Source: Chalciporus piperatus (Eukaryota; Basidiomycota; Agaricomycetes; Boletales; Boletaceae). Taken from it: 64,000 nt of DNA. Below are positions 1 to 11,949 of the stretch, in pieces. The stretch covers positions 1 through 64,000 of the forward strand of contig JBBPTG010000062.1 in NCBI GenBank assembly GCA_038093975.1, given 5' to 3'. The translations under genes were made by a program, and so were the position numbers. Numbering within the stretch: position 1 is the stretch's first letter; the number at the start of each line of letters is the position of its first letter. The notes beneath the pieces are model-generated. The model was not told where the DNA came from, did no database searches, and worked only from the letters and a program-made list of their open reading frames with translations.

Positions 1-865
1 TTGGGGATCAAGTTCCCATGAGGGTCAATATAATACTTCCGCCACGCAGAGTATGAATCACGCGCCATTCGTTCAAGCTTCCAACCACCTTCCGCTAACT
101 TGAAAAGCGGGTAATCTTTCTCGACGTGCGCATGAAACATCGCACGGCCTGTTGGATCTAATTCACCCCAAACTTGCGGTGCTCGTTTTTCGGTCGCGAG
201 CAATCTCCATCCAGCTCGAAGGGAATTCCGGATATCTTCAATTCTTTTTGCTGTGAGGATGGGAGAGCCGTCTGCTTCCTCAAGATATGGAAGCTTGCCC
301 TGCTGAGCGACCTGTGCTTCGGGTGTGTCGAGCCAGTTGGTAAAGTCGTCGGAGGTCCAAAAACGGATCCGAGGATTCTGTTCATGGGTTGGACGAGAGG
401 CAAGGTTTGGGTCGACGACAGGTACTCGGTGGTTGAGAACATCACTAGAAACAATATACTATATTTACTAGCTTGGATCAAAAGAAAAATTACGCACCGA
501 AGAGTGTCACGTTCGGATGTCAGCTTGGCATTTTCAACCTCCAGCTGCCTCACCTTGTCCCGCATAGCATGAAATTCGCGCATATAGTCGAAATGCACAG
601 GAGTTGGGTAACCTCCCTAGGTACCCGAGATCTATCTAAAACTATACTATCAGACATATGTGCTTACCATTGCAAACGGGTCCATAAACGATGTCATTGG
701 ATTGACCGGGGTTGGAAATTTTGATGGGACTGATGGTGATTCGAGCTCGGCGGGATTACGTGGCTGTGTAGAGGGTGGAGCAGGGGTTTCCATGAGGGAA
801 TTCGAAGACGATGGTGATAGACTATATGATGGAGACGGTGAGAATGAACGAGGTGGGACTCGCAT
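1..865 (-). CDS. Unknown coiled-coil protein, 3' end outside the window
   Basis: Three exons splice in frame: 668-865, 498-616 and 1-444. The last is still open at the window edge, so the C-terminus is missing. The N-terminus is Ser/Pro-rich. The second exon encodes a short charged heptad-like stretch (MREFHAMRDKVRQLEVEN) that looks like a coiled coil. The third encodes a compact acidic/aromatic region (RFWTSDDFTNWLDTPEAQ) rich in Trp and charged residues. Both introns are about 50 bp with GT-AG ends. The ATG at 865 is the first in this frame. I do not recognise the family. It is divergent from the small gene at 1035 and lies near a transposase gene, so it could be element-borne. The frame continuity is solid; the function is unknown. 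Confidence 0.6.
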
Positions 866-1034
866 TGTTGGCGGGCTGATGAAGATTTCGGGAGATGGAG
901 AGATTGAAGAAAAGAGGGGGCGGCAAAGTTAGATTAGCCCGTGGAACATAAGCACGTGTTTATTTGTTTATCTAATCCAAGTCACGAAGTCAGGTCTACA
1001 GTCTTACCGTGAAATTTCTACAAGTACGATCAAG

Positions 1035-1716
1035 ATGTCGAACCCAAATGTTTTCCAGATCTCGATTCCTCTGCAAATCACAGTTAACCCCAACCTCCGT
1101 GGTCCTGTAGTGTGTTTGCAGACTTTTATCTGAGTCACATGGTATACTGACTATTTCTATATAATTAGACAATCGAGATTGTCTCAGCTCCCGTTCATTT
1201 TACGGCTATCCTCTCTCCTGTCGAACCGGAAAAAGAGGCCACTCCTACCTATGTGCCATTGGAGCTCCCACTCACGGCCGTGATCAACGAAGGAAAAAAA
1301 CGCGCGCATACATTCGGTAAATTAACATCTGTCGTGACTCATAAGCACTGACTGTTTTGACCTACACATATACAGATCCAAACGACAGCATAACGGAACC
1401 GGAAGACTCAGATGACTACCCTTACTTCAAAGCAAGTCGTCCCTCAGATGCGAAAAAGGTTTTCTTTGCCCTTTTCGCTTTATTTCCCTTGTCTTGATTG
1501 ATTTACGAAAGGAAACCTACAAGTCCAACAAACCAGTTGCGAGTCACAGCACTCGTGCGTAATTGGCCGTGTGCGGGTGAGATTGTGATGTACGATATCC
1601 TCAAGTTCAAGTTCAACGAAAACGAGCAGGTGGTCGGGATTGTACTATGTACAATATTATCGAGTTTGAGTCAACCCCACAGCACGGATAGCCTGAGACG
1701 AATACACATTTTTTGA
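1035..1716 (+). CDS. Small unknown protein, divergent from the coiled-coil gene
   Basis: Exons 1035-1106, 1169-1316 and 1376 onward join in phase and give an acidic protein beginning MSNPNVFQISIPLQITV. Without another intron it stops at 1497. With a third intron (1459 to about 1538) it continues as LRVTALVRNWPCAGEIVMYD and stops at 1716. The continued version reads more like real coding sequence, but its donor (GTTTTC) is weak. The 5' end is 169 bp from the start of the divergent gene, so the two probably share a promoter region. No family recognised; short length and uncertain 3' end limit confidence. Confidence 0.4.
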
Positions 1717-1745
1717 CAGCCATGACATCGAGAATTAATGTACAG

Positions 1746-4700
1746 TTACTCAATGTCTCCGTCTCCGTCTCCATCTCTGCCTCCACCTCCATTCTGGTCA
1801 TCATCCTCGTCATCCTCGTGAACTGGATCTCCACCCGAGAATGCATATACTTCTAGACCTGGCTTTTCAACACAGAAAAAATGTTGCTCGCCTCGCGGAA
1901 CCATAGCAATGACACTCAGAATGTCGAAGATTGGCACGACGAGAACTGCCTCGGTCTCCGTGCAGCTAAGCACGGTCGTGTGTGAGGCTCGTAGTATGGC
2001 ATTGTCGGGATGGGAGAAAGCACAAATGAGAGCGACATTGGCGAAACGGAGTTCGTCAGTACCTTCTTCTCGTACTGCAAGTCTTGTGTAGTATACCACT
2101 TCTCCGAAGAGAACAGTGTTGAGGAACCTAAACTGTAAATATTGTATGAGTCTCAGTGTCCAGCTTAGTAGTAGTAACAAAGCAAAAAAAACAAACCTTG
2201 ACCATTCGCGATATGCGTAGTTTATCTGAGGTCTTCCGCTTCTCTCGCCATGCACTTCGAGCGATTTGTCCATTAGGTAATTGGACACGCGCCCACCTTT
2301 TGATCTTCGGTATCCTGTCGCGGCCGAGAAACTCCCAGATTGCTCCACCTGTTCCGTCAGATGGGTGAACGGGAATCCTATCTTGCTTATGAAGAAGAAT
2401 GTATCCGTTGCCGAGATTGACTGCGGTACTCGGACGGACATGCAAGTCATTGAGGTCGGGAAGGGCCGCGAGAAGGGCATTTATCTGGGCACGTCGGACG
2501 CCCTCCTTCATAAAGTTTGAAAGGTAGTTCGATGGCTGTCGAATGTCTTGTTTGATATTTCCGATCGTCCGCTCGATTGTCCACTGTGCTGTGCAGATGC
2601 TCGGTCCCTTTTGAAAGGTTTCGGGAGCGAGATGAAGTACTTGGTGTACACACGGGCGGACGAAATGAAGTCGATCGTTGCGACGCTGATAATAAATTTC
2701 CTCAAACTCTCGCTCCCACGATGCCAAAAGCACCCAGGCCTGGAGAACCTCCTCGTGTTTGATTGTGTGCTGACACATGATTCGAAAGCCTCGGACGAGT
2801 TTGCAGAAATTTTGCCAATATTGCTCGGGAAGAAGACCGTGAAGGAGTGCTGGGGCAAGACCGAACAAATACAATTGATACTCCCATGTCTTGTAGCCAG
2901 TGTTCATCTTTTCAGCAAGGTTGCGAGGTTTAACATCGAAAGACCCAGGGAGGTGGATACCAGCTTCTTCGACGGCACGTCCATGAGCTTGCCAAGTCGC
3001 CTCATCCCGAAGAACAGCCCAATCCCACGTTGCGACATCGTCCGTGGCTGCGCAAGTAATTGTTCCTCGCCAGAGAGATATTAAAAGCTTGCTAAGATTT
3101 GCTGCCAGGTGCATGACATCAGTTGTCATGCAAAGGGGGACACCAAGTGAGCGTGTACGGCTAAAACCAAGGACAAGCGGTGCCTTTGTTATGCCAGTTT
3201 CGGTGCGACGTGACTCGAACTGACGCTGATTTGGAGCTGACATGAGGTGTAATAGATTTGTCGAGTATTCTTGATTACCAGCGGGGGGGAGATTGGCCGA
3301 GGAGATGTCTGGATGATTGCTCGTTGCATAGGCATTGTCTGGCACAAGAAGAGCGGGATAGTAGTGGGATCGCGAGTCCTTTTGTCGCCCTTGTACCCCA
3401 CAGTACAGTCGACACCCTTTCTTCCCACAGTGTCCGACGAGTCCATCCCAATATACGAGTCCCGGTCCATCAGCGGTCGTGAAAAGAAGGTAGATATCTG
3501 ATCGAAAGACCTCGTTGCGAGATGAGTCCCATATTTTGAGACCGTCTTTCTGAAGTGCGGAAAGATGGTGTAAGCCTACGACCATGAACGAGTCCACATT
3601 CTTGGGTTTCTTTGGTCCAGGGATAAAGCCACCAGGAAGGACGTGCGTCTTTCGATATCGTTTATCGGGAGAGAGGTTGAGGACAATCCAAATATATAGC
3701 CAACAATCTGATTCTTTATCCTCGTAGAGTTGTGCACCATCGAGAGAAGCCATAAGGACGATGTCGTTCTCCTTGATGTCGCCATCGAGACAGGCTCCAA
3801 GGTAGTCCCATCCCGAAACGATGTCGTCAATTACCGAGATTTTTTTGTTTCGTTTGTACTCGTCCAGGATCTCTTGAGTTCGTTTGTATAGGTAACCCAT
3901 CTCGCGGGCGCTGTTGGGATTTCGATAAAGTGATTGTAGTTGTGGGCCAAGCGGGAGTGTCGTGAAGGTCTTTGCGGGGACCTTGAGTCGGCCATTGCTC
4001 GCCTGAAGCTTCGCTTCGTTCCAGCGAGATTTATCGCACATTGGACACTCCGTAAGCTCCGCGAATGGTCCAGTGAACCCTACACACGAGTCTGGGCACA
4101 TATCGTGTTCGAGCGGTTCGATCCCAGTATACGCAGCAATGAGGTTCTCGACCGCGTGGAACTTGAGGCAGTTTTCGACTCCAGGAGCCCCAGTAAAGTT
4201 GCTCTTTGTGGATGTGATGATGCGATCATAAGCCTTCTGCGAGGCATGCTCGAGGGCAATGTACGTAGAGATACTGTGTCGGATGCCAGGACCGTCAAGT
4301 TGGATGGGAGCTTCAGGTGGGTTTCGAAGCCGCTGGAGCATCGTGGTCGTCATTTTTGCAAACGGATCATCGAGGGAAGCATTCTCGAGTATTTTGATGA
4401 AAGCAAGACCCTGTTGTAGACGATACGATGAGCGCGCTCTCGTGGGGACGGCGGATTTTCAGGACCCGGCGGTCGTTCAGGTGATGGAGAGCGCTCCGGA
4501 GGATCGGGATCTTGACGAGGAGGAGACAGCGATCGTCGAGGGGAACGCTCGGGAGAATGTTCAGGGGAATGCTCAGGAGGATCAGGATGGATAGGTGAAG
4601 GTGATCGGAAGCGATTGATACCGGGAGAGGATGGTGGAGACGCTCTGAATTGATATGGAGAAGGGGATCGTTCAGGTGGAGGCGGCGTCTCTCGCTCCCA

Positions 4701-5169
4701 AACGGCTGGCTCGGACTGCGACATATATAATTAATTCCACGAACAAGACACAGATACTAATAGAGCTTACAATGGGAATATTCTCCTTCATTCGAGCACA
4801 CTTTCTCTTCCCAACACGACGCTGTGAATCGGGAAGTTCACGAGCTCTCTTTGCCAGTTCTCGCTGCGTTTCCGCTCGTTGAGAACTCCGGGATACTAGC
4901 TGCCGACTGGGTCCAGCTTCAAGTTGTTGGTGATGATCTTCTAGCGGTAGACGGACAGGTTCACGTGTAAGTGAAGCACGGGCAGCATCGAGTGTCTTCG
5001 TCTTCACAGAATCAAGTTGATTCTGTTCGTCTTCTCCGGCTTCGGCAAAGTGTCGATAGAATGTCGCCTTCGAGACGAGGCGAGGCTGTCCATTGCAGTA
5101 TTTTCGACACAGACATACGAGTTGATTGACTTGATCTGACGAGCCACTTGCCGATGGCCCGGTATCCAT
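1746..5169 (-). CDS. Plavaka-type (CMC/EnSpm-like) transposase gene, one unresolved frame change
   Basis: This encodes the tnp2-like transposase of basidiomycete Plavaka elements. Exon 1 (4771-5169) carries the N-terminal CLCRKYCNGQPRLVSKATFY motif. Exon 2 (from 4715) is a Pro/Ser/Arg-rich linker. The core exon (2197 to about 4410) holds a CPMCDKSRW zinc-knuckle-like motif, the ASLDGAQL aspartate motif, the TADGPGLVYWDG motif and the C-terminal helical region. The last exon (1746-2132) ends in an acidic tail. The intron 2133-2196 has clear GT-AG ends and a CTAAG branch site. Between the linker and the core the frame changes near 4410-4440. I could not place a canonical intron there, so either the splice is unusual or the copy has an indel. 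Everything else is open, which suggests a recent insertion. Terminal inverted repeats were not located. Confidence 0.75.
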
Positions 5170-5299
5170 TCTACAGGATGAATGTAAGCAGAGGAGGACT
5201 CGAACAGTGCTTCTCGGATGGATGAGATTCGCGAACTCAAATGGTTGTGTAAGTGGAAATGTCACGCACGCGAGGGGAAGAAAAATGTATTACAAGGTT

Positions 5300-8185
5300 G
5301 TACAGTAGAATTGCCTAGTGTCTTGCCTCGTTGTGGAGGCGTTGCAGGCGTCGAAAGGGCGATGTGATGCAACGAGGTCGGACTGATAAGCTCGAACGTT
5401 GTATTGATATCGACACACGCCGCGTCGTCATCGCGTCACACAACATTACGAACACAAAGTTTCACACCTTGTCACATCTTGTCACATGGAAATCTTAAAA
5501 TTGAGATCTCGTCACACCTGCTCACACTGGCCCAGAACCAGTTTTCACTGGGCTTGATTTATCAGCAATGTCGGTTTGGCTGATAGCGCGAACATTCAAG
5601 CTGTCAAGTCCAAACCTGTCACATCGAACTTGGGAATGGATTGCTGCCTCTTCTTGAACCATGTGCATGAACCATGATGCATGTGATCATGATAGATTCG
5701 GACTCAGAACCAGCCTTGATTGCTTGATCTATCTATATCAGCGATGAGTCGATTCGATTCCGGAACCAGAATCGGTTGGTCTTATCTGTACATATATGGC
5801 GCGAACGTCAAGCTGTCGTGCTATCTGGTCGGAACCATAGCTCTGGTGCGCACGTGGAGTAGAAGCCGTCGAACCCTCAGGCCTCAGAGGAGATCCCCGA
5901 GAGAAGATAATTGATTTGAGCGGCAGATCTGCATGCTCCGTACCTTCGTTCTGTCTGTGAATTAAGGGTCCAAACACGTCACATATGGATTGCTGCCTCA
6001 GGCTCGAGTCTTCTTGAATCGTGAATGGTGAGACACGATGCACTTTGGATGGGGTACAATCCTGGTATCACATCCAGTTTTCTATTTAAGCCAGTCGTAC
6101 TTTATTCCCCCTCATCCACTGACACGCAGCCTCCCAGCTTACACCGAGTCCTGGCGTTGATTCTTAATTCTTGCTATGGTCGAGAAACTCCATTCACCAC
6201 CTGGTCTCGTACCCGATCTCGATAACGACGAGAATAGTAAGAAAAAATGGTGAATCTAACGCTGAATTTGCGACCTGGTGCTGAGTATTTTCAATCTCGC
6301 TCATCACAAAAATTGTAAAATTTAAATATACTTATACATGGGTAAGTATTGTCGTACAAGGACTGGAATCTAGGTGTCGTGTAGGCTACCCAAGGTCCAG
6401 TATATATGACAAAAGCTAGGAACTCAAACCTTCAAATATAACAATATAATGCCTGTAATGTCCTCTCAGACACCGGTCTACTGATACGAAATTGCTCGCT
6501 GCTTAATCACGCGACTATGAGTATATATCATCATACACAACCATGTATTGCATTGTAATCAGTTACAGGGGCAGACGAGTGATACACGATGGGATATCTA
6601 ATGGTGGGAACATGCAGTTCAGTGGAATCCGTTCGGGTAGTACACCACGGATATACTCATTGCGTCAGAGTGTGGTTTTTCAAGGCGTCAGTGGCGAAGT
6701 TGAAGAAAAAATCAGTACTCACCATCATCCTTGGTATTGGGCGCATGCGTGCCGTGTTATCCCCCATCTCCATCCCGACACACGGGTCCGAAAACCCAAT
6801 GGCGAGGCCCCTGTGCGAGAGGTGAGTACAAATACCTGTAAATTAACCCAAAAGCCCTATATTCGCAATCAGTAGAGGGGAGAGAAAGGTCAGTAAGTAG
6901 CGAGGTCGTGCAGCCTCGCGCGTTGAGGCACGTGGAGGGTCTAGGGATGAGGATGAGGACTTGAGAGACGTTGAGGGCGATTGGAGGTGCCACAACGTCG
7001 ACGATAGCAATGGATTTGATGGGGGAGGAATGAGCAGCGCACGGTGTGAGTCAAAACGGCTCGAAACGGGGCCGCTAGCTGGATATGAGGCAAGTCAGCA
7101 CTGGTGGTACAAACGAGCGATGGAAGACATACCTGAGTCATCCAATACACCTCCCAAGCTTACAAGGCAACCTACCGACCACGTCAACCCGCCCCATCAT
7201 CGAGGTAACTCAGAACAAAGTCTAGAAGATGCGAACACAAGCCAATTGACCTACCAGGTCATACAGTTGCATTGAGACTGAATCGGGCGAGTTGAATGCG
7301 CCGGATATGTTGTGTATTGACAAGAGATGGTGTGGGAGCGATGCTCAGGTATTATATGCGAGCATGAAAGTGCTGGAGTCGATCGAGGATGAGTGCGTGC
7401 AACTTCGACAGCGCAACGGGCCATGACTTGCCATATCAACGAAGAGGGTTGTGCTAAACGAACCTGATTGAGTCGTGATTGAGACGGTATGGATGGCAGT
7501 GCATACTTACATACTGTAGCAATGGTAGTGATCTCGCGTTTGGTAAGGTGATCTCGGAACCAAAACTGGGTATGATAACTAAGCGTTGTGAGGTCAGCGA
7601 GGCACTCCCCTGTCATAATTTGTTGCTGATACATGACCTGAGGACGATCTCATGGCTCGAGTACATATGCTCAATATATGCGTCTGTTCTTCAAGTTGCG
7701 GGTGTCGTCTGTTAAATCATCTTGATTACCTTGTCAGCATCACACAGAGATAGTAACACACACCACTGTGGGTCGATCTACCACAGGGATTCGTTCTTTG
7801 TTGGGGCTGCGGACACGCTGTTTGTGGAGGGTGATGGTAAGGGATGGAGCCTTGTTGAGCGAGAGAGGACAATATTAGGTGGACTTCTTATCGTGGGAAA
7901 AATCGCTGGACCCTACTCGGCCACTATCGCAATAACCTAATAGGTCGGCAGAGCAAAGTACACTGCGAGGTGCTTCAGACATAAAGAACAAACATATGCA
8001 GCGGGAGGGGAAATCATGAAATAGCTGAGGACAACATTTATGGCAAGTTACGGTAGTGTGCACTTTAATTTGGATTGCACACAATATATGGTAATATACG
8101 TGGCTATTGTCTATGGGACAGTTCACACTCGATGAAAATATTTGGGACAGCAGATCGAACGGATGACCGAGTTCCCTCCGATGAC
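5300..8185. other. Gene-poor stretch with degraded duplicated segments
   Basis: No convincing gene. About 5530-5700 and 5715-6050 share blocks in the same order: agaaccag with cttgat, then gcgcgaac, caagctgtc and ggattgctgcctc followed by ttcttgaa. This suggests an old local duplication. TCACA-rich motifs occur around 5460-5530. Short open frames at 6.5-7.7 kb show no family features and are probably chance. Confidence 0.4.
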
Positions 8186-9918
8186 ATGTATTGTCCTATT
8201 TTGGTCAGCCGGCGGTGAGATACCGTGTTTGGGCATGTTATGATTCTGCTATTTTTGTGATGCTAGGAGCGAGGAGCGGGTCAGAAAGTATATAGAATGG
8301 ACCGGCGGGACGATTTTACCCCAATTCTACGACGCTACCAAAGTCGACAATGAAAGTGACGTCGAGACCGCCGCTGTAACTTGGATTGGATTCCCCAAGA
8401 AGGTACAGCATCGGGCCACAGCTTCATGACAATGTTAGCATGATACCTCCACTAATCATGTCTTATAGGTAAAGCTTCGGTGGCCCAACGACGAGCAGCG
8501 TTGGAAAGCGGCGGATGAATCCAGGAGTGTTCAAGACGAATACCTCGAATGGTAGGGGTCTGATTTTTCTTGGTCGATCCCGACTTAAAACAGCGCCTTA
8601 TAAACAGGTCAGTGAAGCGCAATGATGCTGGCAAGATTACCAAAATCGTGTTTTCAAACGAGGGCCCCGAGGTAAGATCAAGCATTCCGTACCGATCACA
8701 ATGGTACAATCAATCGCTATATCATACTAGTACTTCAAGTTCCTGGCTGAGAACCAGATCGACAAACTTCTAGCTCTGTACAACGACTTCAACCCCGGCG
8801 GCAACATTGTGAAAACGGATCTTTTCAAGGAAGTTAAACAAAGAGATGGATCTAGCCAAGAGGAATACAACGCGAAGAACGACTGGAACGAATCCACTAA
8901 GACTGGCGCAATTATGCATCTGTGAGTGTGGCGATTGACCCGATTCACTCGAGTATGCTCAATTTCTTCCAGGATCCAGCCTCAAAACAACCTTCTTGCG
9001 GAGGTCGGTATTGCAACTCAGGCCACAGTTGTTAGGAAGCGCGATGATGGAACGATCATCACCGATGCGCAGGAGTTGATCAATGTCTCCCGGTTTGGAG
9101 AACCAGACAGAAACTCTGACCCACACGTACGTGTGATTACCACCATTCGAACGCAGTACCGAGATTACGATATTCTTTCAGATTGGAATATGTTGCAACA
9201 ACCTAGTCCGCGAGCTGCCCCGCAGACTCACCATCAACGATCCGATCGGCTTGTACATCCACTCGTGAGCTTCCAGTGCCCCCCTTGCAGTGAATTAAAT
9301 GATGACAATGATTGATCCGAAGCGTAACCTGGGCGATGGTTGAGCCTCCTGAGGGTGAGAACGATGACCCCTCGACGTTTTGGACATGGAAACGTGGATC
9401 CCCTGGTCATGTGAGCGATGCTGCACTATCATTATGCACGTGGGCTAAGCTGAAATCACATAGTACGTGCGAGCAGAATTTGAGGTTCCCGAGGATAAAG
9501 GTTACGTCGTTGGCGATCTCCGAGTCAACGGAAAACCTCTCAAATATGGCGCCCAACTTGCTGGTGTGTTTTGTATGTTATCCGGAACCATCAATGTGTT
9601 CACAGTTATTTAGATCATATCTTCGTTTCCCTCGTTGCTAGAACCAGTGCATTGCCCGGTGAACTTGAAGCGGACCCTGAGTCCCACGAAGATCTCAAAG
9701 CACCTGACCCATCCTCCACTGCGTTTGATATTATTAAGGAGATGTTTAAGGCGCTGCCAGAGCCAGCGCGGGGGGGCCTGGATATATTTGGAGTGCCCTG
9801 GATGACGCCAAGGATTCCAGGGGCGCCAGGGACGCTAGATATTCCGGGGATGCTGGAGACATCGGGGATGTCCGCCTCGTACACAGGTTTTCCGCTCTTC
9901 CTCGCACGTAGAGCTTAG
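8186..9918 (+). CDS. Conserved unknown protein with Pro/Gly-rich C-terminal repeat
   Basis: Ten exons join without any frame break: 8186-8214, 8267-8402, 8469-8551, 8608-8671, 8731-8921, 8973-9126, 9182-9264, 9323-9410, 9464-9563, 9614-9918 (410 aa). The sequence carries segments I associate with an uncharacterised family seen in fungi and bacteria: YDATK, VTWIGFP, QDEYLEW, GTIITDAQELINVSRFGEP, INDPIGLYIHS, TFWTWKRGSPGHYVRAEFEV and VNGKPLKYGAQLA. There is no signal peptide or membrane helix. The last exon adds about 100 residues not expected in the family, ending in a Pro/Gly run (PRIPGAPGTLDIPGM). The start at 8186 (MYCPILVSRR) is the least certain part. No enzymatic function can be assigned. 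Confidence 0.8.
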
Positions 9919-10308
9919 TCCACCAGTGTCTTCTATCGACCTTGTAGCTATCCATTGCTACACTGCGAATATGTTCCCTTCTCAAAGAGCGAAGTTTTCA
10001 AGTCACTGGCACGCACGACGAAATAGGTACCGGATTAAGCCTACAGTGTAGAATAGCAGAGTGAATGATAAGGAGGAATGCACTAACCTCCTCGAACACA
10101 GCCCGCGAGCTTCAATCGACAATGTACTTAGTTCTCGATTTCCTCGCTACTAATCAGCAATCTCGCGGATTTATGGTCGGACTTGGTTGACTTGTTGCAA
10201 CTTTTTGTCAGGTCAACCAGCCCAACAGACGGCAAGTACATTCAAGTTGACCAGAATGTTGCAAGTCTGCAGAGTTCTAGTGGGCGAGCTTCGGAAGTGG
10301 TTGTTACA
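9919..10308. other. Intergenic, nothing recognised
   Basis: Short AT-leaning intergenic DNA between the ten-exon gene and the Plavaka-associated fragment. I see no gene or clear repeat, only weakly similar tracts containing caagt and ttgacc near 10185-10260. Confidence 0.3.
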
Positions 10309-11211
10309 TTAAGATAGAAACTCGAACATGTGATGGTCTGCATATCTATTGACATAGAAAGCTCGAAATGCGTCCAAACTGTCAGAAAAATGGAAGTCGT
10401 CAGGTAGACAAGAAGTCCCGCAAGCTCCAATCAGATGGGCAGCCCTCGCGACGGAGTCAAGATGAACTACTGCCATGGTACGTCGACCGTTCCTCTCATA
10501 CTCTGGCTTCACGACCCATAAGCCAGTGTGCAGATCCGGCTGTTCACCAATAGGAACCAGCCAGTGCACAAGCGCACATGGGTAATAGACTTCCGAGTGC
10601 ACGAAAGAGAAAAATAAGTAAACTCGTCCAATCACCATTCCGAGCATTGGATCAGCCTCCGAGCCCGTGCAGACGAACACTGTATCACGGCGAGGATATT
10701 CCTTGCGCCAAGAGGGACACGACCGGATGAATTCTCGGTACATGCCACCTGCCCCACATAGGTCACTGGGAGCATAGAAATGTGCGATGGCTGAATGAAA
10801 GACTGATATCCGACTGAGTACACGAGGACAGTTTTCGAGTGGGACATCGGAGGAGGTGAGTGGTGACTCCGGGTTGAGCTGGTCAAATAGGAAGCGCCGC
10901 ACGAGTTCCGAAAGGTGAGGTTGCTCGATACTGGCGGCCAACTCGTCAAGGTCAGTTGAGTAGTTTCGCTCTAAAAATGAATCCTAGTTAGTTTGAATAC
11001 CGACCCCAATATGAGGTATGGACATACGGGGGGTTTGAGCAAGCTCCACGGACGACAACACTTTGGGACCTAAGACGGCAGTATCCGAGTCGTTGTCGTC
11101 GTTGTCGTCACTGCCATCATTGAGATCAGGGGGCCGTGGTTGTTCTCCCTGGAGAATTTTCATCGTGTAGTCGTATGTGGAGCCTTTGTCGCAAATTTCC
11201 CAGGGCCATCC
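10309..11211 (-). pseudogene. Plavaka-associated C-terminal protein, 5' part missing
   Basis: Two exons join in phase: 11028-11211 and 10309-10970. The protein contains the conserved blocks of a basidiomycete transposon-associated C-terminal region: RNYSTDLDELAASIEQP, LVRRFLFDQLNPES, VFHSAIAHFYAPSDLCG, DTVFVCTGSEADPMLGM, YYPCALVHWLVPIGE, GLWVVKPEYE and the terminal DFHFSDSLDAFRAFYVNRYA. I know this combination from Plavaka-type elements (established from memory of the family, not searched). The upstream exon begins WPWEICDKGSTYDY after an AG acceptor at about 11212, but no initiating exon or transposase core follows, so it is probably a remnant. Its expression is unknown. Confidence 0.6.
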
Positions 11212-11370
11212 TAATGCCGGCGGCTTACAAGATGAGAGTGTTACATAACAAGGCCCTTCGAATGGCCATGAAAATGGAATGATAATGGTTTGAGATAAGA
11301 CAATGGAGACCGCTTCCATTGGCTGGGTCTTGCCGGCATGCCAATGGCAGTACGTGCCTGAGAATGGCAT

Positions 11371-11423
11371 ATCGATGACATACTCGGGCGATCGATGACA
11401 TACTCAGGCGATCGATGACATGC
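11371..11423. repeat. 20-bp tandem repeat, three units
   Basis: The unit atcgatgacatactcgggcg is repeated at 11371, 11391 and 11411 with one or two changes. It lies in non-coding DNA upstream of the Plavaka-associated remnant. Confidence 0.8.
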
Positions 11424-11949
11424 GTAGTAGGCATGTCCTTCTTCTCTCGTCTTTCCTCTCGTTCCTCGCTCCACCATGGGGCCTTCCCGTCCATCCTCCA
11501 GAGCACACAATACCCACGATGAGGCCCTGACTGGTCTGAAGATGTGCCCCAGTTGCGGCGGCAAGTTCAAGGTGCAAGGATTTCTGTCTCGCGAAGGAGT
11601 TGCAGGACGCGGAAGGAAATTGAGGAGGGGCGCTTGTTGGTTTCTCGTCGTTACGAGGAGTCTCAGAAGGGTGAGCATTGTGTTTCTTTCTCGAGGGTTG
11701 CATTTACATTCATTCGCTTCAGCGGCAAGACGTCGTGCAGGAGCAGCAGCACCTCTCGCGACTTTGCTTACAACCAACCCACCTCATTTGTGTTCCAACT
11801 TCTCAGACGCCACGTCGGTCTTCCCTCAGGCACCGCACATCCGACTTTGATCCAGACATGTCGGACAAGTCACCAAACAGCACTTTCTACGATTCTAACA
11901 CATACAGTCCGATGAGACGAGGCCCAGTCAATGCCCAATCTCAATACGC

